From: JAADHY01 sp964428935 | Lineage (GTDB): Bacteria; Planctomycetota; Planctomycetia; Planctomycetales; Planctomycetaceae | Assembly (NCBI GenBank): GCA_964428935.1 | Contig: CAYSAG010000328.1 | Location: 1-5,660 of the forward strand | Reading direction: 5' to 3' | Length of the DNA: 5,660 bases | In this document: one piece after another, positions 1 through 4,561 of the stretch | How positions within the stretch are numbered: position 1 is the first letter of the stretch | Layout: every line of letters starts with the position of its first letter | Translations under genes and position numbers: made by a program | The notes under the pieces: generated by a model | Seen by the model: the letters and a program-made list of their open reading frames with translations, nothing else | Told to the model about the DNA's origin: nothing | The model's database searches: none

Positions 1-1068
1 GACCGATAAGTCTTCAAAGCTGAAGAACCCCTGAGACACCAACGCTTCAGCAAGTTCCTCCACCACATGGGGAACCTGAGAGAAAGCCGCGACCGAGCGG
101 TCGAGCTGTTCGTCCAGCTCGTCCCGGGTCATCACCTCGATGTCCCAGCCGACCAGCTTCGACGCCAGCCGCACGTTCTGACCGCGTTTGCCAATGGCCT
201 GAGACAACTGGTCTTCGCGGACCAACACAATGACCCGGCCCAGCATGGGACACAGAATGACGTCTTCCACCTCGGCCGGCTGCATGGCGTTGGGCACGAG
301 CACCTGCAGCGAGTCGTTCCAGCGAACAATGTCCACCCGCTCGCCGTGCAGCTCGTCGACAATGCTCTTGATCCGCGACCCGCGAACGCCGACGCACGCC
401 CCGACGCAATCGACGTTCGGGTCGTAGCACGAGACGGCCACCTTCGTCCGGTGTCCGGCTTCCCGAGCCAACGACTTGATTTCAATGATTCCTTCGGCGA
501 CTTCGGGAATCTCCATTTCGAACAGCCGCACAATGAATTCGGGGTGGGTGCGGGAAAGAATGACCTTGACGCGGCTGCCCGATTTCTTGACGTCAATGAT
601 GATGGCTCGGACCCGCTCGCCCACTCGGTGTGTCTCGCCCGGAATCTGTTCGCCCGCCGGCAGAATCGCCTCCACCTTGCCCAAGTCGACGTAGGCCGTG
701 CGGCTGCCCCGCTCAATCCGCTTGACGGTTCCGGTCACAATGTGCCCGCGCAGGGCCGAGTACTCGTTGTAAAGAGCGTCCCGCTCGGCCTCGCGGATTT
801 TCTGAATCATGACCTGCTTGGCCGTCTGGGCGGCAATGCGGCCCAGGATTTCGCCCAGCACATCCGGTTCGATTTCCTTGCCGTCGCAAATGACACTGGG
901 CTCGCCCGTCTCTCGGTCGATGTGCGCGGCCAGCTCGTGGTCCTCGCCGAAATGTTTGCGAGCAGCCGAGAGGATGGCCTGTTCGATCCCCTCGAACACA
1001 ATTTCCTTGTCGATGTTCTTGTCGCGGTGGATCGCGTCGACGATTCTGAGAACTTCCCTACCGTTCAT
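1..1068 (-). CDS. nusA: Transcription termination/antitermination factor NusA (C-terminus cut off by window edge)
   Basis: NusA binds RNA polymerase and nascent RNA. It promotes pausing and intrinsic termination and acts in antitermination complexes. The 356 visible codons contain the N-terminal polymerase-binding domain (about 1-104, opening with LRIVDAIHRDKNIDKEIVF), the S1 domain (about 108-172, with VEAILPAGEQIPGE), KH1 (about 176-260, GVRG loop at 227-230 inside GACVGVRGSRIK) and KH2 (about 262-313, GKRG loop at 293-296 inside AIGKRGQNVRLASK). A helix-hairpin-helix-like tail begins near 317, and its remainder lies past position 1. The ATG at 1066-1068 is chosen because the family's usual first residues follow it, and AGGA (1078-1081) sits 9 bases upstream. 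The gene is not preceded by rimP, its common partner; a long untranslated or small-ORF region lies upstream instead. The VDCVGACVG wording at 219-227, with Cys221, suggests a planctomycete origin (from memory). Identity is very secure. Confidence 0.98.
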   Translation of the reverse strand, partial: MNGREVLRIVDAIHRDKNIDKEIVFEGIEQAILSAARKHFGEDHELAAHIDRETGEPSVICDGKEIEPDVLGEILGRIAAQTAKQVMIQKIREAERDALYNEYSALRGHIVTGTVKRIERGSRTAYVDLGKVEAILPAGEQIPGETHRVGERVRAIIIDVKKSGSRVKVILSRTHPEFIVRLFEMEIPEVAEGIIEIKSLAREAGHRTKVAVSCYDPNVDCVGACVGVRGSRIKSIVDELHGERVDIVRWNDSLQVLVPNAMQPAEVEDVILCPMLGRVIVLVREDQLSQAIGKRGQNVRLASKLVGWDIEVMTRDELDEQLDRSVAAFSQVPHVVEELAEALVSQGFFSFEDLSV

Positions 1069-1241
1069 TGTTCCTTTTCCTGCTGGGCGGCGGAGGTTGG
1101 CGAGCGGTTGGCCCGGCCCCACCACTGACAGCGCCCTTCGCTGCACCCAACTGCGTGTTTCGTCTCCGGCCTCTGCGTCGGCTTCCGCCCGCCCGAGCCG
1201 GTTCGGGCTGACTGTTCGACCCCGGCTTCCTTCGCCGACAT
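1065..1241 (-). CDS. Possible 58-residue hypothetical protein overlapping the nusA start
   Basis: A small frame opens with ATG at 1239-1241, preceded by GAGG (1247-1250) at a 5-base spacing. It closes with TGA at 1065-1067, which shares bases with the nusA ATG as ATGA, the arrangement seen in translationally coupled gene pairs. The product would be hydrophilic, rich in Gln, Glu, Arg, Gly and Ser, with two Cys and a WW pair and no membrane segment. It begins MSAKEAGVEQSARTGSGG and ends SAAQQEKEQ. I recognise no family and it does not resemble RimP, the usual upstream neighbour of NusA. An in-frame ATG at 1289 would add 16 residues but has no ribosome site. In a GC-rich spacer such a frame can arise by chance, so this is only a candidate. 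Confidence 0.2.
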   Translation of the reverse strand: MSAKEAGVEQSARTGSGGRKPTQRPETKHAVGCSEGRCQWWGRANRSPTSAAQQEKEQ

Positions 1242-1416
1242 TGGCACCTCGTCAAGACGTGCCGACCCGTCTTGCAGTCCCGACGGCATTCGCGACCAAC
1301 CCGCGGCGGTCGACCAACCCGCACCAACCAGCGGTCGCGTTCCACTTCCTCTGCTCGTTCCAGCTCGAACAGCCGCCTCGGCTCACCGGTCGCCCAAAAT
1401 GCGTTCTCCATTTACG
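1069..1416 (-). other. nusA upstream region between the intrinsic terminator and the nusA start
   Basis: These 348 bases lie between the terminator and the nusA start codon and must be read through, or contain a further promoter, for nusA to be expressed. I found no convincing second promoter here: a TTGACG on the minus strand at 1252-1257 has no -10 match at the proper distance. The region is GC-rich and carries the candidate 58-residue frame. A longer 117-residue frame begins at the ATG at 1409-1411 directly after the terminator U-run, lacks a ribosome site and turns into arginine-rich low-complexity sequence, so I do not call it. Confidence 0.5.
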
Positions 1417-1441
1417 AAAAAAAGCGGGAGCAACTCCCACT
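1417..1441 (-). terminator. Strong intrinsic terminator on the minus strand, upstream of nusA
   Basis: Read on the minus strand, AGTGGGAG and CTCCCGCT form an eight-pair stem closed by a three-base TTG loop and run straight into seven U residues (A-run 1417-1423 on the plus strand). One pair, 1425 with 1439, is G-U in minus-strand RNA but a C-A clash on the plus strand, so the element works as a terminator leftwards. A second perfect eight-pair hairpin lies immediately upstream in the RNA (GCCAAAAC at 1446-1453 against GTTTTGGC at 1465-1472, 11-base loop). No minus-strand protein gene ends here, so the terminator closes a non-coding transcript or acts as an attenuator ahead of nusA. Confidence 0.7.
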
Positions 1442-1722
1442 TTCCGCCAAAACGCGCCCACACGGTTTTGGCCTTCGCAGCGGTCCGAACGACCCGCCGG
1501 GAACTGGCAGCAGTGTTCAAGACGGTTGCCCCGCCTCGAATTGTTCCGTCACGTTTGCATCGCCGAAATCCTCGAAAAAAGCCTGGAATGTCAGCGAGCC
1601 CGCTGGACGAGCCGGGCTGCCAGCCCCCGCCCGCAGCGGATCGTACGTCCCGTTTCGTTCCACCCCGATTGGGGCTGGAACGGCCGCGAATCAAGTGGCA
1701 CGACAAATGCTACGGTCGCAGA
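1417..1722 (-). ncRNA. Candidate structured RNA of about 300 nt: small RNA or nusA leader
   Basis: This stretch is bounded by a consensus-like promoter and a strong intrinsic terminator on the same strand and has no credible reading frame. In 5' to 3' order of the RNA, these hairpins are visible: GGUC/GACC with a three-base loop at 1714-1724; ten pairs with one bulge at 1657-1681 (GUUCCA and CCCC against GGGG and UGGAAC, tetraloop 1667-1670); mutually exclusive stems at 1592-1626; ten pairs at 1516-1540 with a GGCAA loop; a bulged stem around 1480-1497; eight perfect pairs at 1446-1472; and the terminator. The 1516-1540 stem has two G-U pairs that would be A-C on the other strand, which supports the minus strand as the RNA. 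I see no hallmark of RNase P RNA, tmRNA, SRP RNA or a riboswitch class that I can recall. Whether it is an independent RNA or the start of the nusA message cannot be decided here. Confidence 0.45.
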
Positions 1723-1743
1723 CCAAAAGCATATTGACCAAAA
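1721..1743 (-). repeat. Eight-base direct repeat TTTTGGTC around the -10 element
   Basis: On the minus strand TTTTGGTC occurs at 1743-1736 and again at 1728-1721, exactly 15 bases apart, flanking the -10 hexamer TATGCT. The second copy continues into the inverted repeat GGTC-TGC-GACC (1714-1724), which falls at the expected transcription start. The repeats are exact and seen directly. A role as a regulator binding site is inference, and the overlap with the -10 box would suit a repressor. Confidence 0.4.
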
Positions 1744-1756
1744 TGGTTTCTGTCAA
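1728..1756 (-). promoter_or_regulatory. Sigma-70-type promoter driving the structured RNA / nusA leader
   Basis: The minus strand reads TTGACA (1756-1751, a perfect -35 box), 17 bases, then TATGCT (1733-1728, four of six matches to TATAAT). Transcription would start near 1719-1723, within or just before the GGTCTGCGACC inverted repeat. The site lies in an AT-richer patch of an otherwise GC-rich spacer. It points towards nusA, whose start codon is about 650 bases downstream, with an intrinsic terminator in between. Confidence 0.6.
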
Positions 1757-1786
1757 GCAGCGGCGCCACCAGCGTTCCGTGTCGTC

Positions 1787-1911
1787 GGCTTCGGCACCTG
1801 TACACGTGCCGGGTCTGAGTCACGAACCGTTGCGGCCAAGAAGAGGCTGCTGAGGCTTCGGCCACCTCCGGACGAAGGCTCGCCCTCCGAGCCAAGCTGC
1901 CCGGCTTCGGC
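1787..1911 (+). repeat. Three copies of GGCTTCGGC in the spacer
   Basis: The nonamer GGCTTCGGC occurs at 1787-1795, 1854-1862 and 1903-1911, at uneven spacings of 67 and 49 bases. In RNA each copy can close a UUCG tetraloop; the copy at 1854 forms GGC-UUCG-GCC. There is no longer shared unit around the copies, so this may be compositional rather than a true repeat family. Confidence 0.25.
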
Positions 1912-2290
1912 GTCAACCCGTGCCGTCTTCGTCCGACCGCCGCCCCGACACGAGCGAAGCGACCGGCGACCGCTCGGCCCCCACCGCTCCACTTCGGCTC
2001 CTCCCGACCGCCGCCGGCCACGGCGGAGTTTCCCGGCCCTTTTTTCGCTCGCCTTCGCTGCGTCAGACCTCTTCGATCTTCCCGCGCCAGGCCGCTTCCC
2101 GCCGCGACTTCACGTCTCGCACCGTAACGCACTGCGTTCCACCCCGCGTTGGCTGGGTTTCCGACGGTCGGTTTGCGACAATTCTCCGAAAGCGCCGCAC
2201 CCGTGTGAGACGTCCAGTGCCGGTTCGGCCACAGCCGTGCGGGCCGGCACCCGGCCTCGGGGTGCTCACGGCCGCTCGTCGGCCACCGGC

Positions 2291-2303
2291 AATTACTGTA
2301 ATT
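2291..2303. promoter_or_regulatory. AT-rich 13-base palindrome upstream of the TPR gene
   Basis: AATTACTGTAATT is a perfect inverted repeat of two six-base arms around a single T, set in GC-rich DNA 48 bases before the TPR start codon. It could be an operator or overlap the promoter -10 region, but no -35 box is found at a proper distance. The function is inferred only from position and symmetry. Confidence 0.25.
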
Positions 2304-2337
2304 TGAAGTCGCCGTGCCAGCCCATTTCGTCCTTCGG

Positions 2338-2343
2338 AAGGAG
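2338..2343 (+). promoter_or_regulatory. Ribosome binding site deciding the TPR protein start
   Basis: AAGGAG lies eight bases before the ATG at 2352. It is close to the ideal Shine-Dalgarno sequence and is the main reason to accept the upstream ATG, despite the unusual composition of the first 40 codons that follow. No later in-frame start before the hydrophobic segment (TTG at 2406, 2415 and 2487) has a comparable site. Confidence 0.65.
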
Positions 2344-2351
2344 CTGAAGAC

Positions 2352-4124
2352 ATGTCTGCAAGAGCCGTTTCGAATTCTCGACGCCGTTGGCATGAAGCGG
2401 TTTCGTTGCTTGCGTTGCCCTTTGAGAAAGGCCGGTCCGGACCACACCTCTCTTCACGACGTTCTGGCGTCGCCCATCGGGCCGGCTTGCGGCGAGTCCG
2501 CACAGAGGAACAGACAACCGCCGCAGTCCGTGTCGTCCGGCTGGACGGCCGCGTTCCCGCCGTCGGTCGTGGGTCGGCGCGAGCCACTCGTAAAGGTGAC
2601 CGTTGCCGTCGCAGCCCCCGCGTTCGTCGAGGCCGGACGTCGCGACAATTCCGTCTGCTGGCGTCGGCCGTGGCTTTGTTTGCCACCCTCACGCTCGGAA
2701 CTGCTTGGCAGACGCTCGGCTTGGCGGCCCCTCAGCTTCTCGGCCCGCTGCCCATTCGCCGCCCGGTCGACTCGCTGCAGCAAACCAAGAAGGACGCCGA
2801 AGACGCTTACCACCAAGGGGACTACGAAAAAGCCGAACGATTGGCCAACCACGTGCTGGCGTTCGACCCGACCGATGACGTGGCCTTGTACCTGAGGGCG
2901 AGTGCCCGCGTGGAGCTTGGTCGTCTGCGACGCGACGCCAAGTTGCTCCGTGATGGAATCGCCGACGCCCGCGAAGCCATTCGCCTGACCAAAACGAAGG
3001 TCGTCAACTACTACCTACCGTACCTTTACGGAATGGTGAGCTTGGCCGAGGCCGAGAACCACCGGCCGCACGCCGAGACGGCCCTCAAGGTCGCCGACGA
3101 GCTCCTGTCCCGCTCGTCGTTGACTCCCGAAGAGAAAGCAAACGTGCTGTACCAGCGAGCGGGCATTCGAGCGTACCTGAAGCAGACGGACCAGGCCATT
3201 GCCGACTACCGCGAAGCCATCCGGGTCTACCCGAGTCACATGGGAGCCTACTTGGCGCTGGGCGAGGCTCTGCAAGCGGCCGGCCAGACCAATGAGGCCC
3301 AAAAGGTCTTCGACCAAGCGGCCGACAGCTTCCCCAACTCGCCGCTGGTCTTCAACAACCGAGGCATGTTCTGGCAAAGACAGAACCAGTTGGAAAAGGC
3401 GGTCGCCGACTACACGCGAGCCTTGCAGCTGGACCCGAACTTCGCTGTGGCCTACGTCAACCGCGGCTACTGCCTGCTTCTGCAAGGGCAATTCGAGGCC
3501 GCCGAGGCGGACCTGACGTCGGCCATTCGAATCTCGGCGAACATGCCCTTGGCCTACAGCCTGCGCGGCACCGCTCGACTCTCGCAGCAGAAGCTCGAAC
3601 AGGCCATCGACGACTACCAGCGCGTGGTCCAACTGGACGCCAACAGCACGGCGGCGCACGCCGACCTGGGTTTTGCCTACTTCTTTGCAGGGCGGTACCG
3701 CGAGGCGCTGAAGGAATTCGAAACGGCGCAGCGCCTACCGCCCGACGCGAAATTCTTGTCGGCCTGGCGCTACTGGGCTCTGGTTCTGGACGGACGCCGC
3801 CAGGAAGCCGAACGCTGGTGGCAGCAGCAGAGAGCGGCACGGGACAGCGGGCAGCCCGAAACGTGGCCCGAACGACTGACCGATTTCCTGGCCGGGCGCA
3901 TCAGTGCCGAGCAGCTTCTGCAGACGGCTTCCGAGGACCCGAAACTGGCTCCCGCTCGAACCTGCGAAGCCCACTACTTCATCGGACTGAAGCTGCAACA
4001 CCAGGGACGAGCGGCCGAAGCGCAAGACCACTTCCGCAAGGCTTTGCAGACGCAACAGCGGCACCTGTCGGCGTACCGAGGGGCGCGGATCGCCTTGGCG
4101 TCCGGTTCTGGGACCGGCTCCTGA
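2352..4124 (+). CDS. Tetratricopeptide-repeat protein with signal/membrane segment and NlpI-like C-terminus
   Basis: TPR arrays are helical scaffolds for protein-protein contacts; the partner here is unknown. Residues 1-100 are strongly basic (many Arg, few Lys). Residues 102-126 form one hydrophobic stretch (LLASAVALFATLTLGTAWQ), either an uncleaved membrane anchor or a signal peptide with possible cleavage near Ala118 or Ala125. About ten TPR-like units follow, the clearest at 263-296, 297-330, 331-364, 365-398, 399-432 and 433-466, with AVADYTRALQLDP as the most canonical turn. The C-terminal part has W504-P-E-R-L-TDFLAGRIS and then CEAHYFIGLKLQHQG (538-552), resembling the tail of NlpI-type TPR proteins. 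The array should lie outside the cytoplasmic membrane. Start choice: an ATG with AAGGAG eight bases upstream. By my count only 17 of the first 38 codons end in G or C, against 26 of 36 for codons 141-176, so the extreme N-terminus may not be coding. It is divergent from nusA and 437 bases from nuoH, so probably monocistronic. Confidence 0.9.
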   Translation: MSARAVSNSRRRWHEAVSLLALPFEKGRSGPHLSSRRSGVAHRAGLRRVRTEEQTTAAVRVVRLDGRVPAVGRGSARATRKGDRCRRSPRVRRGRTSRQFRLLASAVALFATLTLGTAWQTLGLAAPQLLGPLPIRRPVDSLQQTKKDAEDAYHQGDYEKAERLANHVLAFDPTDDVALYLRASARVELGRLRRDAKLLRDGIADAREAIRLTKTKVVNYYLPYLYGMVSLAEAENHRPHAETALKVADELLSRSSLTPEEKANVLYQRAGIRAYLKQTDQAIADYREAIRVYPSHMGAYLALGEALQAAGQTNEAQKVFDQAADSFPNSPLVFNNRGMFWQRQNQLEKAVADYTRALQLDPNFAVAYVNRGYCLLLQGQFEAAEADLTSAIRISANMPLAYSLRGTARLSQQKLEQAIDDYQRVVQLDANSTAAHADLGFAYFFAGRYREALKEFETAQRLPPDAKFLSAWRYWALVLDGRRQEAERWWQQQRAARDSGQPETWPERLTDFLAGRISAEQLLQTASEDPKLAPARTCEAHYFIGLKLQHQGRAAEAQDHFRKALQTQQRHLSAYRGARIALASGSGTGS

Positions 4125-4169
4125 AAGCGTTCGCTCCGCGCAGGCCGCTTCGCCCCCCTCTGCACAGGC

Positions 4170-4200
4170 CGGCGTCACCGTTTCGGCCGACGCCGAATTT
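4170..4200 (+). terminator. Candidate terminator hairpin after the TPR gene
   Basis: CGGCGTC (4170-4176) pairs perfectly with GACGCCG (4189-4195). Inside it CCG and CGG form three further pairs around a TTT loop. It begins 46 bases after the TPR stop codon and is followed by AATTT rather than a clean U-run, so intrinsic termination would be weak. It may instead stabilise the 3' end of the message. Confidence 0.35.
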
Positions 4201-4214
4201 AAGCGCCCAAACAG

Positions 4215-4243
4215 TTGAATCTCGTTTTGCGATCTGCGATAGT
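4215..4243 (+). promoter_or_regulatory. Candidate promoter for nuoH
   Basis: TTGAAT (4215-4220) and GATAGT (4238-4243) are separated by exactly 17 bases, each matching the sigma-70 consensus at four of six positions. The site lies in an AT-richer patch just after the candidate TPR terminator and points at nuoH. It would start transcription near 4250 and leave a leader of about 310 bases. Two four-of-six boxes can arise by chance, so this is moderate evidence. Confidence 0.4.
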
Positions 4244-4561
4244 TCAAGCCGCTTGTAGCACTGTCGCCCGCCAGTTTGCGGCCGTCTCGGGCCGCGACGA
4301 GAAGCTTTCGCCAGAGGTCCGGGGGGTTCGGCGTGTGCGACTGCCGTCCTGCTCTGCCTCGGCGCGGTCGGACCGACACGGCCAGAAATGCTGAGGAGGG
4401 TGAGCGGTGGCGGGCGCAGGCTGTCTGCCTGGGGAGTCTTCTTGCGGTCTCGCTCCCCTTCATCCGTTTGGGCGTCAGGCGAGGGGATGCCGCCGAACGG
4501 GCTAGGATCCCATCGCGCTGGAGGCACACCTGCAGAGTCAGAGAGCAGCAAAAGGGAAGCG
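4244..4561 (+). other. Long leader region upstream of nuoH
   Basis: No established gene is present. The region can fold: GCGGCC (4278-4283) pairs perfectly with GGCCGC (4290-4295) around GTCTCG, and GGTCCG (4316-4321) pairs with CGGACC (4369-4374) across 47 bases. A near-ideal AGGAGG lies at 4394-4399, well before nuoH, next to a small GTG frame. The nuoH frame itself stays open upstream at least to an ATG at 4388, which would add 58 residues. That start lacks its own upstream ribosome site, and the added sequence is low-complexity, so the ATG at 4562 is preferred. Confidence 0.45.
4407..4505 (+). CDS. Possible 32-codon upstream ORF in the nuoH leader
   Basis: A GTG at 4407-4409 is preceded by AGGAGG (4394-4399) with seven bases between, and the frame ends at TAG 4503-4505, 56 bases before nuoH. 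The product would be 32 residues with three Cys and a Pro/Gly-rich body, starting VAGAGCLPGESSCGL. I recognise no family. The only support is the strong ribosome site; the purine-rich run could also be coincidental or could serve as a regulatory element in the leader. Confidence 0.15.
   Translation: MAGAGCLPGESSCGLAPLHPFGRQARGCRRTG

Larger units (their letters stand above)
1757..2337. other. Gene-poor GC-rich spacer between the nusA-side promoter and the TPR gene
   Basis: I see no credible gene in these 581 bases. Open frames exist on both strands, but all encode low-complexity Arg/Pro/Ser-rich sequence without family resemblance or ribosome sites. Short perfect inverted repeats are common: CGGCAC/GTGCCG at 1792-1811, GGCTCG/CGAGCC at 1877-1893, CGAGCG/CGCTCG at 1951-1976, CCGCCG/CGGCGG at 2011-2026 and GCACCC/GGGTGC at 2247-2265. 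In DNA this rich in G and C, stems of six pairs are expected fairly often. The spacer must hold the promoter of the TPR gene, but I found no clear -35/-10 pair for it. Confidence 0.5.

Noticed and set aside
67..1128. A 353-codon open frame on the plus strand across nusA
   Set aside because: It lies antisense to a certain nusA, shows no family resemblance and is a by-product of GC-rich codon bias.
1209..1225. GTTCGA-type sequence resembling a tRNA T-loop
   Set aside because: The flanking bases do not form the five-pair T-stem, and no acceptor or anticodon stem can be built around it.
1058..1411. A 117-codon minus-strand frame starting right after the terminator
   Set aside because: There is no ribosome site before the ATG, the second half is arginine-rich filler, and there is no resemblance to RimP.
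1734..1739. TTGACC on the plus strand as a -35 box for the TPR gene
   Set aside because: No acceptable -10 sequence lies 16-18 bases downstream, and the site falls inside the better minus-strand promoter.
2011..2045. GC-rich hairpin followed by a run of six T on the plus strand, possible terminator
   Set aside because: The perfect CCGCCG/CGGCGG stem ends 13 bases before the T-run, the alternative stem adjacent to the run has only five pairs and a 15-base loop, and no plus-strand gene precedes it.
809..2347. A 512-codon plus-strand open frame running from nusA through the spacer
   Set aside because: The first part is antisense to nusA and the rest is Arg/Pro/Ser-rich low-complexity sequence with no ribosome site or recognisable domain.
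1710..2447. A 245-codon minus-strand frame across the spacer and TPR start
   Set aside because: Low-complexity product, overlaps the promoter and the TPR gene start, with no family signal.
4388..4561. Upstream in-frame ATG giving nuoH 58 extra residues
   Set aside because: No ribosome site before it and a low-complexity extension; the ATG at 4562 has AAGGGA at proper spacing and gives a plausible family N-terminus.
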